Shown here piece by piece: positions 1 to 8,470 of a DNA stretch of 64,000 nucleotides. Below the pieces are notes generated by a model that had not been told where the DNA came from, ran no database searches, and saw only the letters and a program-made list of their open reading frames with translations. A program made the translations under genes and the position numbers. How positions within the stretch are numbered: the first letter of the stretch is position 1; every line of letters starts with the position of its first letter. Source of the stretch: DAIMZI01 sp036734025 (GTDB taxonomy: Bacteria; Pseudomonadota; Alphaproteobacteria; Rhizobiales; Rhodomicrobiaceae); contig DAIMZI010000009.1 of the NCBI GenBank assembly GCA_036734025.1, positions 31,572-95,571 of the forward strand, written 5' to 3'.

Positions 1-182
1 ACGAGCAGCACACCGAGCGAGGTTCCGAGCGCCAGATGCATCACATGTTCAGGCGCAACGCCCTTCATCGGCAGCGAAATCACGAGCGCAGGCACGATCG
101 TCAAGCCGCCACCCAGGCCAAACAGGCCCGAGACGAACCCGGCCATCAGCCCGGCGCCAAGATAGATCAGGACAATTTCCAT
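1..182 (-). CDS. TauE/SafE-family membrane permease, N-terminal part only
   Basis: The first 60 codons of a gene that runs off the left edge. The protein opens with a hydrophobic helix carrying the glycine-rich pattern GLMAGFVSGLFGLGGG, the N-terminal signature of the TauE/SafE (DUF81) family of inner-membrane anion or sulfonate/sulfite exporters, followed by a second hydrophobic stretch. The ATG at 180-182 is the only good start; overlapping frames on either strand carry no family signature. It is divergent from bamD. The substrate cannot be told from this fragment. Confident on family, not on function. Confidence 0.8.
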   Translation of the reverse strand, partial: MEIVLIYLGAGLMAGFVSGLFGLGGGLTIVPALVISLPMKGVAPEHVMHLALGTSLGVLL

Positions 183-473
183 GCCCGTCTGCCCCCCTGA
201 TCCGTGACTTCTGCAGCGGGTTAACGGAGCACAAAATCAACACAATCGCCATGTCCTTATCGAGCCATGGTGATCATGTCCAGACTTGGCTATAAGTCAT
301 TATTCATCTTTGCGAATCGCAGCCGGACGCTTAGGGTCATGCGGTAGCTCGGTGGGTGAACCGACATGCGCGTGCGCTTGAATGTGTTTGCTGAAGGCTG
401 CAATATTTGCTGATGGGGTCAGGCTCAGCTTGGCGCTGCGGGCAGATCTTGAGGCGTGATTGAGGGCGACTGG
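183..473. other. Intergenic region between tauE-like gene and bamD
   Basis: About 290 bases without a credible gene, between divergent genes, so it must hold both promoters. A GAATC (GANTC, CcrM-type methylation site) lies at 314-318. In many alphaproteobacteria lpxC directly precedes bamD; no trace of lpxC is seen here. The Shine-Dalgarno of bamD (GAGGG) is at 462-466. Confidence 0.5.
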
Positions 474-1367
474 ATGACGGTGGGAACATCTCAGGCGACA
501 TGGACAGGGCTCAGGCGCATGCTGGGAACCTCTGTACTGGCAGCGGTTCTGGCGCTGGGTGGTTGTGCAGGATCATCCCTGACAAGCTGGATGGAAAGCG
601 ATCCCAAGTCGGAAGAGACCAAGACAGCCGCTCAGCTTTTCGCCGAGGGTGACACGCTTCTCGAGGAACGCAGCTTTTCCACAGCGGCCGAGCGCTTCGA
701 GGAAGTCGACAAGCAATATCCCTATTCGCCGGAAGCGCGCCGCGCGATCGTCATGAACGCCTATGCGAATTACCGCGCCCGCAAGCTGCCCGAAGCCGTG
801 TCGTCGGCGCGGCGTTATCTGACGCTGCACCCGGGCACCAAGGAAGCGCCTCTTGCCCAGCACATCATCGCCTCTTCCTATTTCGAGCGGATAAACGATC
901 CGCAGCGCGACCAGTCGGACACGAAGCAGGCCATTACCGAACTCGAAGTTCTCATCCGCCGCTATCCCGACAGTTCTTATGCCGCTCAGGCCCGCAAGCG
1001 GCTCAAGATCGCGAAAGACCTTATCGCCGCACAGGATATGACAGTCGGGCGCTATTACATGAAGCGTGGCGAATTTCTGGCCGCGATCAACCGGTTCCGC
1101 ACCGTGGTGACGGATCATCAGGAAACCGCGCATGTCGAAGAGGCGCTGTCGCGGCTTACCGAATCCTACATGGCGGTCGGCCTGACCAGCGAGGCGCAGA
1201 CCGCTGCCGCCGTGCTGGGACACAACTTCCCGGAAAGCCAGTGGTACAAGGACGCCTACACGTTGCTGCAGACCGATGGTCTTGAGCCCCGTGAGGATAC
1301 CGGCTCGTGGATCAGCCGCCAGTGGCAGCGCACTGTGAAAAGTGTGCAAGAGGCAAGTCCCATCTAA
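474..1367 (+). CDS. bamD: Outer membrane protein assembly factor BamD (ComL-type lipoprotein)
   Basis: BamD is the essential lipoprotein of the BAM complex that inserts beta-barrel proteins into the outer membrane. The 297-residue product has a signal peptide ending in a lipobox (LGGC, lipidated Cys31), then tetratricopeptide-type helical repeats from about residue 55 with the typical opening LFAEGDTLLEERSFSTAAERF. Length is a little above the usual 240-290. I chose the ATG at 474, which has GAGGG at 462-466; a GTG at 456 in the same frame is possible but poorly spaced. It is followed after 32 bases by recN, an arrangement (bamD-recN-ligA) common in alphaproteobacteria, so the three are probably co-transcribed. 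Confidence 0.95.
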   Translation: MTVGTSQATWTGLRRMLGTSVLAAVLALGGCAGSSLTSWMESDPKSEETKTAAQLFAEGDTLLEERSFSTAAERFEEVDKQYPYSPEARRAIVMNAYANYRARKLPEAVSSARRYLTLHPGTKEAPLAQHIIASSYFERINDPQRDQSDTKQAITELEVLIRRYPDSSYAAQARKRLKIAKDLIAAQDMTVGRYYMKRGEFLAAINRFRTVVTDHQETAHVEEALSRLTESYMAVGLTSEAQTAAAVLGHNFPESQWYKDAYTLLQTDGLEPREDTGSWISRQWQRTVKSVQEASPI

Positions 1368-1399
1368 ACCTTGGCGCGGAACCGGTGTATAGCACGCCC

Positions 1400-3079
1400 A
1401 TGCTGGCCGCGCTCTCGATCCAGGACATTGTCCTCATTGACCGGTTGAACCTCGATTTCGGCCCCGGTCTCAGTGTGCTGACCGGCGAGACAGGAGCGGG
1501 GAAATCGATCCTGCTCGACGCTTTCACACTCGCCATCGGCGGACGCGGCGATGCCGGCCTGGTGCGCGCAGGCGCTTCAAGAGGTCAGGTCACCGCCCGC
1601 TTCGAGCTGCCCCCCGCACACAAACTCAACGACATGCTGACGGCCAACGGACTTGAGGCAGGCGAGGACCTGATCCTTCGGCGTGTTCAGCAGGCCGACG
1701 GACGCAGCCGCGCCTTCATCAATGATCAGCCGGTCAGCGTCCAGCTTCTGCGCGAGGTTGGCGCCGCGCTCGTGGAAATTCATGGCCAGCATGATGACCG
1801 CGCGCTGGTTGATGCGGGCGCGCACCGTGCGCTGCTCGATGCCTATGGCGGGCTGAGCGACCAGGCCGAGGCCGTGCGCCGCGCCTGGGAACGCTGGCGT
1901 GAATTTGAGGCGCGTATAGCCGAGCACGAGACCGCGCTCGACCAGGCGCGGCAGAACGCCGATTATCTACAGCATGCGCTGGAAGAGCTGGACGCCCTAG
2001 CACCGCAGCCGGGCGAGGAGGAAGAGCTTGCCGCGCGCCGGCAAACCATGATGAGCGCGGAAAAGACCGTGGCCGAACTGGATGCCGTCCATGAGGATAT
2101 CGCCGGCAGCACGGGCGCGGAGACCCAGCTTGGAAGCGCCCTGCGCCGGCTGGAACGAAAGGGTTCGGCGTCCGGGGCGCTGATCGCACCGGTGATCGAG
2201 GCGCTGGAGCGCGCACTGGTCGAAACGGGCGAAGCGCGCGCGGTCATCGAGCGGGCGTTGCAGGCTTGTGAATTTTCCCAAAGCGAACTGGAACATACCG
2301 AAGAGCGGCTGTTCGCCTTGCGCACCCTGGCGCGCAAGCACCGTGTGGCGGTCGATGAGTTGCCCACGCTTCAGGCCCGCTTCTCGGCCACGCTTGGCGA
2401 ACTGGCGCGGGGCGAGGCGACGCTATCGGCCCTGCGCGCCCAGTCGCAGGACGCTGAAGACAAATATCGCCGCCAGGCGCAGGCGCTCAGCGCAGAACGA
2501 GCCGGCGCCGCTGAGCGGCTCGATGCCGCCGTGGCCCTGGAGCTGGCGCCACTCAAGCTGGAGAAGGCGCAGTTCATGACGCGGCTGGAGCCTCTGGCTG
2601 CAGGCCAAATCGGGCCTGGCGGGCTGGAGCGGATCAGCTTTCATGTGCGCACCAATCCGGGCACCGAGCCGGGGCCGATGATCAAGGTCGCCTCGGGCGG
2701 GGAGTTGTCGCGCTTCATTCTCGCGCTCAAGGTCGCTCTTGCGGAGCGCGGCAGTGCGCCAACGCTGATCTTTGATGAGATCGACACAGGCGTCGGTGGC
2801 GCGACCGCCGCTGCTATCGGGGAACGGCTGGCGCGCCTTGCTGCCCGGGTTCAGGTCATCTCCGTCACCCACGCGCCGCAGGTCGCCGCCCATGCGAACT
2901 GCCATCTGCGGATCAGCAAGCAATCCACGCTCGACCATCGCGGCGAGACGATGGTGACGCGCGTCGCCGCTCTTGACGAGACCAGCCGGCACGAGGAAAT
3001 CGCCCGCATGCTTGCGGGAGCGACCGTCACGGAAGAGGCGCGCGCGGCGGCCCGCCGCCTCACCGGGGGCAGTGCATGA
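1400..3079 (+). CDS. recN: DNA repair protein RecN
   Basis: RecN is an SMC-like ATPase that holds DNA ends or sister chromatids together during double-strand-break repair by homologous recombination. The 559-residue protein has a Walker A (GETGAGKS, residues 29-36) at the N-terminus, long charged helical arms in the middle consistent with a short coiled coil, and a C-terminal head with the ABC signature region (ASGGELSR) and Walker B (LIFDEIDTGVGG). The frame is open further upstream into bamD, but the ATG at 1400 begins the conserved MLAALSIQDIVLID start. The stop codon overlaps the ligA ATG (ATGA), indicating translational coupling. Confidence 0.96.
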   Translation: MLAALSIQDIVLIDRLNLDFGPGLSVLTGETGAGKSILLDAFTLAIGGRGDAGLVRAGASRGQVTARFELPPAHKLNDMLTANGLEAGEDLILRRVQQADGRSRAFINDQPVSVQLLREVGAALVEIHGQHDDRALVDAGAHRALLDAYGGLSDQAEAVRRAWERWREFEARIAEHETALDQARQNADYLQHALEELDALAPQPGEEEELAARRQTMMSAEKTVAELDAVHEDIAGSTGAETQLGSALRRLERKGSASGALIAPVIEALERALVETGEARAVIERALQACEFSQSELEHTEERLFALRTLARKHRVAVDELPTLQARFSATLGELARGEATLSALRAQSQDAEDKYRRQAQALSAERAGAAERLDAAVALELAPLKLEKAQFMTRLEPLAAGQIGPGGLERISFHVRTNPGTEPGPMIKVASGGELSRFILALKVALAERGSAPTLIFDEIDTGVGGATAAAIGERLARLAARVQVISVTHAPQVAAHANCHLRISKQSTLDHRGETMVTRVAALDETSRHEEIARMLAGATVTEEARAAARRLTGGSA

Positions 3080-5223
3080 CGAAGCGGTCCCGATCGCCGG
3101 TTCGCGCAAGGAGCGCAGGTACGGACATGCGGCCGGTCGATAGTCTGAGCATCGAGGATGCGGCGGATGAAGCAGCCAGCCTCAGCGCGCAGATCGCCCG
3201 CCACGACCAAGCCTATCATGCCGAGGACGCCCCGGAGGTCAGCGATGCGGCCTATGATGCCCTGCGCCGGCGGCTAGAAGCCATCGAGGCGCGGTTTCCA
3301 GAACTGATCTCGCCGGACAGTCCGACACGGCGCGTCGGCACAGCACCTGCGGAAAAATTCGCCAAGGTGCGCCACCGCGTTCCCATGCTGTCGCTGGCCA
3401 ATGCCTTCAACGCCGATGAACTGAGCGATTTCGTTGATCGCATTCGCCGGTTTCTCGGCGCCACCGATGGCGATATCGCATTTACGGCTGAGCCGAAGAT
3501 CGACGGTCTGTCGATGAGCCTGATCTATGAGGACGGCCGGCTGAGCGTTGCGGCAACGCGCGGCGATGGCAGCGAGGGCGAGGATGTGACCGCCAATATC
3601 CGCACTATCGGCGCCATTCCACAAAAAGTGAGCGGCAGTGATTTTCCGCCGCTTTTCGAGGTGCGCGGCGAGGTGTTCATGTCGCATGCCGACTTTGCCG
3701 CACTCAATTCACGCCAGGCCGAAAGCGGCGGCAAGACATTCGCCAATCCGCGCAATGCCGCTGCGGGCTCAGTGCGCCAGCTTAATGCAAGCATTACGGC
3801 AGAAAGGCCGCTGCAATTCTTCGCCTGGGGCTGGGGCGCGGCCGAAACGCTGGCCGCCGACACGCAGTATGAGATGTTGCGCAGGATCGAGGGCTGGGGC
3901 TTTCCGGTGTGTCCCGAAATCGCCCTGTGCAGGACCGCCGCAGAACTGATCGACTATTATGCCGATCTGGAAGCGCGCCGGGCGACGCTTGGCTATGACA
4001 TCGATGGTGTCGTCTACAAGATTGACAGCCTCGCCCTTCAACAGCGTCTCGGGTTTGTCTCGCGCGCGCCGCGCTGGGCGATCGCGCACAAGTTCCCCGC
4101 CGAACAGGCCACGACCATCGTCGAGGATATCGACATTCAGGTCGGGCGCACAGGGGCGCTGACCCCGGTGGCCAAGCTGGCCCCGGTCACGGTGGGCGGG
4201 GTGGTCGTGCGCAATGCCACATTGCACAATGAAGACGAGATCGCGCGCAAGGATATCCGCATCGGCGATACGATCGTGATCCAGCGCGCCGGCGATGTGA
4301 TCCCGCAGGTGGTTCGCGTGGTCACACAAAAGCGTCCGGCTGACGCGACCCCTTTCGTGTTCCCCGATCGCTGCCCGATTTGCGGCAGCCACGCGGTGCG
4401 CGAGATCAGCCCGCACAGCGGCAAGCTCGAGGCCGTCCGGCGCTGCACCGGCGGGCTGATATGCGAGGCCCAGCTTGTTCAGCGGCTGAAGCATTTCGTC
4501 TCGCGCAACGCCTTCGATATCGAGGGGCTGGGCGGCAAGCGGGTCGAATTGTTTCACGCCAAGGGTCTGATCAACAATCCGGCGGATATCTTCACCCTCA
4601 AGGCGCGCGAGGCGAAAAGCGAGCATCCGATCCGCGAGTGGGAGGGATGGGGCGAGAAATCGGCGGAAAATCTGTTTGACTCTATTGATGCGCGCAGGCG
4701 GGTCACGCTGGACCGGTTCATCCATGCGCTGGGAATCCGCCATGTCGGCGAGACCAACGCCAGACTGCTGGCGCGTAATTTCGGCAGTCTGACGGCGCTG
4801 CGCCAAGCGCTCGACGCCGCGCGGGATCGTGACGGCGAAGTCTATGCCGGTCTGATGAATATCGACGGCATCGGACGGGCGGTCAGCGAGGCGGCAATCG
4901 AGTTCTTTGCCGAGCCGCGCAACCGTCAGGCGGTCGATGCGCTGGTCGAGCAGATCGAGGTTTCGGACTACGCACAAGAAGTGATCGACTCGCCCATTCA
5001 GGGGCAGACCATCGTCTTCACCGGAAAGCTGGAGCGCATGTCGCGCGATGAAGCCAAGGCCGTGGCTGAGCGGCTGGGAGCCAAGGTCACGGGCTCCGTG
5101 TCCGCCAGCACCGATCTGGTCGTGGCCGGACCGGGCGCCGGTTCAAAACTCAAGCGCGCCGGTGAATTGGGCATCAGGGTGATCAGCGAGGACGACTGGC
5201 TGACTTTGGCTGGCGTTTCCTGA
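3076..5223 (+). CDS. ligA: NAD-dependent DNA ligase LigA
   Basis: Seals nicks in DNA during replication and repair using NAD+. The product (715 residues, usual 670-720) shows the NAD-binding Ia region with YDALRRRLEAIE, the adenylated lysine in EPKIDG (Lys141), an OB domain (VQVGRTGALTPVA-like), a four-cysteine zinc finger (CPIC ... RCTGGLIC), helix-hairpin-helix repeats and a C-terminal BRCT domain from about residue 640. The ATG at 3076 overlaps the recN stop by four bases and is preceded by a G-rich stretch; a second in-frame ATG at 3127 with AAGGAG upstream would remove 17 basic residues and is equally plausible. Third gene of the bamD-recN-ligA operon. Confidence 0.96.
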   Translation: MTKRSRSPVRARSAGTDMRPVDSLSIEDAADEAASLSAQIARHDQAYHAEDAPEVSDAAYDALRRRLEAIEARFPELISPDSPTRRVGTAPAEKFAKVRHRVPMLSLANAFNADELSDFVDRIRRFLGATDGDIAFTAEPKIDGLSMSLIYEDGRLSVAATRGDGSEGEDVTANIRTIGAIPQKVSGSDFPPLFEVRGEVFMSHADFAALNSRQAESGGKTFANPRNAAAGSVRQLNASITAERPLQFFAWGWGAAETLAADTQYEMLRRIEGWGFPVCPEIALCRTAAELIDYYADLEARRATLGYDIDGVVYKIDSLALQQRLGFVSRAPRWAIAHKFPAEQATTIVEDIDIQVGRTGALTPVAKLAPVTVGGVVVRNATLHNEDEIARKDIRIGDTIVIQRAGDVIPQVVRVVTQKRPADATPFVFPDRCPICGSHAVREISPHSGKLEAVRRCTGGLICEAQLVQRLKHFVSRNAFDIEGLGGKRVELFHAKGLINNPADIFTLKAREAKSEHPIREWEGWGEKSAENLFDSIDARRRVTLDRFIHALGIRHVGETNARLLARNFGSLTALRQALDAARDRDGEVYAGLMNIDGIGRAVSEAAIEFFAEPRNRQAVDALVEQIEVSDYAQEVIDSPIQGQTIVFTGKLERMSRDEAKAVAERLGAKVTGSVSASTDLVVAGPGAGSKLKRAGELGIRVISEDDWLTLAGVS

Positions 5224-5232
5224 GGACCCGGT

Positions 5233-5844
5233 TCACTCCACAAGCTCGCCGCGTGCAATCAGTTCAGCCCGGTGCATGTCCACCTCATCCTGAGTCTGAG
5301 TTTGCGCCTGCGGCTCAAGCGGCGGCAGGACGAAGGGCGAGGTCTCTGCGGTTGAAGGCGTGTAGGACGTGGTCTGGATCTGAGCGCTGTCAACGAGGCG
5401 CGCATCGGCCATCATGCCGTCGCCGCGGCAGCGCCCGGTATCCATCAGCCATGTCTCGATGCTGAGCTCAAGAGCGTCGGCAAGCGGCTTGGGCATCGTG
5501 TGGTTGCGCGTTGCTATCAGCGTATTGTCATCGCGCGGGAAGAACTGGATTTCAAACGCCGGTGTGCGCCCGTCACCATCCTTGATCACGTGGATGACCT
5601 GTGGCGTGCCCGGTTCGGTAATTTCGGATATTTCGAAACTGTAGCCCTCGGGCAGTGCGCCGCCGACAGCGAACCAGCAGGCGCGCATGCGTTCGGCAAA
5701 ATTTGCCCGGACGACGCGCGCCTCGCCGAACACGATGCGCTGTGGTTCAGCATCTTCGGAAATGGCTATGTCTTGAGACTTGGTCGCACAACCCCCGGCA
5801 ATGCACGCCAACAACATGATGGCGCCAAATGCAATCACGCGCAC
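5233..5844 (-). CDS. Putative lipoprotein of unknown function (copy A of tandem pair)
   Basis: A 203-residue secreted protein with a hydrophobic signal sequence ending at AGGC, a likely lipobox. The C-terminal half has a conserved-looking module: a single Cys-Trp after a basic-acidic helix (RMRACWF), alternating beta strands (VIHVIKDGD, FEIQFFPRDDNTLIATRN) and a final helix with a second Cys (DTGRC). The same layout occurs in the next gene upstream (5967-6587), so the two are diverged paralogues. No ATG precedes the signal peptide; GTG at 5844 with GGGGGA upstream is the best start, TTG at 5880 an alternative. Converges with ligA (9-base gap). No function assigned; periplasmic or outer-membrane location inferred. 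Confidence 0.72.
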   Translation of the reverse strand: MRVIAFGAIMLLACIAGGCATKSQDIAISEDAEPQRIVFGEARVVRANFAERMRACWFAVGGALPEGYSFEISEITEPGTPQVIHVIKDGDGRTPAFEIQFFPRDDNTLIATRNHTMPKPLADALELSIETWLMDTGRCRGDGMMADARLVDSAQIQTTSYTPSTAETSPFVLPPLEPQAQTQTQDEVDMHRAELIARGELVE

Positions 5845-5934
5845 GTTTTCCCCCACCCGAAAAATGCCTGATAATGCCAAAGCTGATCGGCCCAGATGTT
5901 AGCAGCGATGATGTTGGAAATGAGAGGGCAAATT

Positions 5935-5955
5935 ACGAATTCCGCGTGAATTCGT
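5935..5955. repeat. Inverted repeat between the tandem lipoprotein genes
   Basis: ACGAATT (5935-5941) and AATTCGT (5949-5955) are perfect 7-base arms around a 7-base spacer. It lies between the stop of copy B and the start of copy A, both on the minus strand. There is no long T-run after it, so it could be an operator or a weak terminator or processing hairpin rather than a classic terminator. Confidence 0.4.
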
Positions 5956-5966
5956 TAACGTATCGC

Positions 5967-6587
5967 TCACTGTTGCCGCGATGCTACGCGACAGGTTGTG
6001 TCGCCCTTGACCCACCGCGCGATATCGCCGCGGAACTCATCGGCGAGCGCATCGGGCAGGCGCACATTGCGGCTCGTGACCAGCGTGCCGCCGCCCTGGG
6101 GAAGGATGTCTATGCGAAATGCGAACGGGCCGAGCTTGCGATCCGGAACTTCGCGAAAGATGTCGATCTTGATCTGCTGTGCATCGGCCGGCGCCTCGGC
6201 GCGAAAGCCATGGCCCTCGAGCTTGGGGTCGACGGGGGCAAGCCAGCACCGGCGGATTTCCCGCGCAACCTGGGTATACACCGCAACCGGGCCGTCTTCG
6301 GCGACGACCTGGGACGGGGCGACGACAGGTCCGGACAGGGTGACCTCCGACAACGCGGCGAGCAGACCTGTGCTTTCGCTCTTGCCGGTTTCGGTCCGCC
6401 GCGCGGGCAGGGGCGGCATATCCCCCGTATCGCCCTGCCTGCTGGCGCTCTCTATCGAACTGGTGGTGGTAACGCCGAGCAGGCTTGAGGTCTGGGCGCA
6501 TGAGGCAAGCCACGGCAGGACGCCAAGCGCCAACAGCGCCAGTGCGGTTCGCAGACCTGTGGCGTGTGATGATGGCTGCTTCGACAA
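5967..6587 (-). CDS. Putative lipoprotein of unknown function (copy B of tandem pair)
   Basis: A 206-residue secreted protein; the signal peptide ends in LASC, a good lipobox. After a Ser/Thr-rich linker the C-terminal half repeats the plan of copy A: EIRRCWLAP, then IKIDIFREV, FRIDILPQGGGTLVTSRNV and a last helix with a second cysteine (DTTCR). The shared Cys-Trp, the strand ending T-RN and the terminal Cys suggest one fold with a disulfide. Start is TTG at 6587, supported by GGAGG five bases upstream; there is no in-frame ATG before the signal peptide. The gene is followed by copy A with about 120 bases between. No function is assigned. Confidence 0.72.
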   Translation of the reverse strand: MSKQPSSHATGLRTALALLALGVLPWLASCAQTSSLLGVTTTSSIESASRQGDTGDMPPLPARRTETGKSESTGLLAALSEVTLSGPVVAPSQVVAEDGPVAVYTQVAREIRRCWLAPVDPKLEGHGFRAEAPADAQQIKIDIFREVPDRKLGPFAFRIDILPQGGGTLVTSRNVRLPDALADEFRGDIARWVKGDTTCRVASRQQ

Positions 6588-6753
6588 ATGCGCCTCCGTT
6601 GGATGGATGGCGCTATCTTGGCGAACACCCGAACAGAGTCAATCTTGGCGCACCGCAGTAAAGTCAGACGCGTCGGGCCTGTTGCAAACGAGTGGGCAGA
6701 ACACGCCTAAAGTGCCATTCCACCACCGCGAATTCGCGATCCGCAAGTGCCCA

Positions 6754-7155
6754 TCATGTTGACAAGTCGCGTTCGCCCGGCAAGCCAATTTCGGCAAACC
6801 TGACAAGCCGTGAGCGGCCGCGATCCGATTCGCGCCCTTCGATCATCGCCACCTTTTCCAGTTCGGCGCCGGCTTCTTCAAGTTCAGCACGCACCTCGGC
6901 CAGCTTGCGCTCCAGATCCTCGATCGACGACAGGAGATTGTCGCGACGCTGACGGGCTGCCTTGGCGTAGATGGGATAGGAATAATGCATGATGTCGCTG
7001 ATGCCCGCGCGCTGCTCCTCGGCACGGACCTGCTGATCGAGATCATTGGCGATCCGGCTGAAATCGGCGATCATGTGTTCGATATCGCTGATCTTCTGGC
7101 GGCGCTCCTCGACCTCGAACTGGCGCAGTCGCAGCTTGCTCTGCCTTGGCGTCAT
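6754..7155 (-). CDS. fliJ: Flagellar export chaperone FliJ (alphaproteobacterial type)
   Basis: FliJ helps the FliI ATPase deliver substrates to the flagellar type III export gate. The 133-residue protein is almost entirely charged helix: RLRQFEVEERRQKISDIE, then an EEQRAGISD/YPIYAKAARQRRDNL segment typical of the Rhizobiales-type FliJ, then a second long helix, giving the expected coiled-coil hairpin. The frame is open for 31 more codons upstream, but the ATG at 7155 begins at the conserved MTPRQSKL-type start and has GAGG upstream. It is divergent from ctrA, an association seen in several alphaproteobacteria. fliI, the usual partner, is not in the window. Call by family resemblance. Confidence 0.78.
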   Translation of the reverse strand: MTPRQSKLRLRQFEVEERRQKISDIEHMIADFSRIANDLDQQVRAEEQRAGISDIMHYSYPIYAKAARQRRDNLLSSIEDLERKLAEVRAELEEAGAELEKVAMIEGRESDRGRSRLVRFAEIGLPGERDLST

Positions 7156-7758
7156 TTGTGTCTCATTCCTCACGATTTCCGGCATGCGAGGAGGCCGGAT
7201 ATTGGACCAGCCATCATCGCTGATCGGTCCGCGGCTCTCCTGGCGCAATGCAGGCGCGAAAACGCGCCGGATCGAGCGCCGCTTTCATTTTATTGTGCGA
7301 CGATTAAGCATTGGTGAATGGCTATGCGTGGCATCGACGCCACAGTTTTGCCACTAAATTTAATGGGAGCCGCTTACAACTTCGGGATGTAAAAACGAAT
7401 CAGTTATTAATCTTGTCCATCTCGTATTTCCAAAGGCTCGCTACGGTGTATCGCGAGTCGCCTTCCATGGCGTAACGCTGCACGGTGACACGGCTAAGCG
7501 CCGGTATCGTCAGTGCTGGTAACTTGCGTTCAGCAGCTCGGTTGCATCAGGCGACGCTCTTGCGCGGCGCCGTCTGCCGTCGTCTGCGCGTGCCGTCCCG
7601 TGTCGCGCTGTGTTGTCGCGCGGTCAACCAGTCGAACGTCTTAGAAATTTATTAACTTCTGCCTCTTAGGGTGGTGTCCGTACATTAACCTTTCGCTTTT
7701 CTCCTTGGGGTTGACCGGACCAAGCCACTTTCGCGGGGGTTAGGGAAAGAGGAATGGA
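7156..7758. promoter_or_regulatory. Divergent fliJ-ctrA regulatory region
   Basis: About 600 bases with no credible gene between divergent fliJ and ctrA. The half nearest ctrA contains two GANTC sites (GAATC 7397-7401, GAGTC 7455-7459) and a CtrA-box-like sequence at 7641-7656. In Caulobacter, ctrA is controlled by CcrM methylation at GANTC and by CtrA itself; the same logic is suggested here by sequence only. The ctrA Shine-Dalgarno is AGAGGA just before 7754. Confidence 0.55.
7641..7656 (+). promoter_or_regulatory. Candidate CtrA-binding box
   Basis: TTAG-N7-TTAAC, one mismatch from the known CtrA consensus TTAA-N7-TTAAC, about 100 bases upstream of the ctrA start. Position and spacing fit autoregulation as known in Caulobacter. 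No binding evidence is available from sequence alone, and a single near-match is expected occasionally by chance in AT-rich leader DNA. Confidence 0.5.
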
Positions 7759-8451
7759 ATGAGAGTTCTGCTGATTGAAGACGACGGTACGATCGCGCAA
7801 AGCATTGAATTGATGCTGCTTTCCGAACATTTCCAGGTGGACACGACGCCTCTTGGCGAAGAAGGGATCGACCTCGGCAAGGTTTATGATTATGATATCA
7901 TAGTTCTGGATCTTGGCCTGCCCGACATGAGCGGTTATGAAGTCTTGCGAAAGCTTCGCATAAACAAGGTCAAGACCCCGATTCTTATCCTGTCAGGCAT
8001 GGTCGGTATCGAAGACAAGGTCAAGGGACTGGGCTTCGGCGCCGACGACTACATGACCAAGCCTTTTCACAAAGACGAACTGGTTGCGCGCATCCATGCC
8101 GTGGTGCGCCGCTCCAAGGGCCATGCGCAATCGGTGATCCGCACTGGCGCGCTGACGGTCAATCTGGAGACCAAGACCGTCGAGGTCAACAACCAGAGGG
8201 TGCATCTGACTGGCAAGGAATATCAGATGCTGGAACTGCTGTCGCTGCGCAAGGGTACGACGCTGACCAAGGAAATGTTCCTCAACTACCTCTATGGCGG
8301 CATTGACGAGCCCGAGGTAAAGATCATCGACGTGTTCACCTGCAAGCTGCGCAAGAAACTGGCCGCCGCCAACAGCGGCAATCATCACATCGAGACGGTG
8401 TGGGGGCGCGGTTATGTGCTGCGTGATCCCGATGAGAGCACGGCGGCCTGA
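7759..8451 (+). CDS. ctrA: Cell-cycle master response regulator CtrA
   Basis: OmpR/PhoB-type DNA-binding response regulator that controls cell division, flagellar and DNA-methylation genes in alphaproteobacteria. The 230-residue protein has the receiver domain with acidic pocket Glu7-Asp8-Asp9, phosphoacceptor Asp51 (VLDLGLPD) and the conserved Lys in TKPF (about 104), then a winged-helix domain (LTGKEYQMLELLSLRKG ... KIIDVFTCKLRKKL ... ETVWGRGYVL). Sequence is close to the highly conserved CtrA family and the usual 230-240 length. The C-terminus ends in Ala-Ala, the feature needed for ClpXP proteolysis in Caulobacter. A long leader with GANTC sites and a CtrA-like box precedes it; fliJ is divergent. 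Confidence 0.97.
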   Translation: MRVLLIEDDGTIAQSIELMLLSEHFQVDTTPLGEEGIDLGKVYDYDIIVLDLGLPDMSGYEVLRKLRINKVKTPILILSGMVGIEDKVKGLGFGADDYMTKPFHKDELVARIHAVVRRSKGHAQSVIRTGALTVNLETKTVEVNNQRVHLTGKEYQMLELLSLRKGTTLTKEMFLNYLYGGIDEPEVKIIDVFTCKLRKKLAAANSGNHHIETVWGRGYVLRDPDESTAA

Positions 8452-8470
8452 CAGGCGGGCGACCTGCGCT

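Noticed and set aside
183..473. Remnant of lpxC upstream of bamD
   Set aside because: No LpxC-like peptide could be read in any frame.
573..1349. 258-codon open frame on the minus strand inside bamD
   Set aside because: Exactly opposite bamD, no ribosome-binding site and no family motifs; high-GC codon bias makes the antisense frame open.
3769..4977. 402-codon minus-strand open frame across ligA
   Set aside because: Antisense to a well-supported ligA with intact zinc finger; composition is Arg/Asp-rich as expected of shadow frames.
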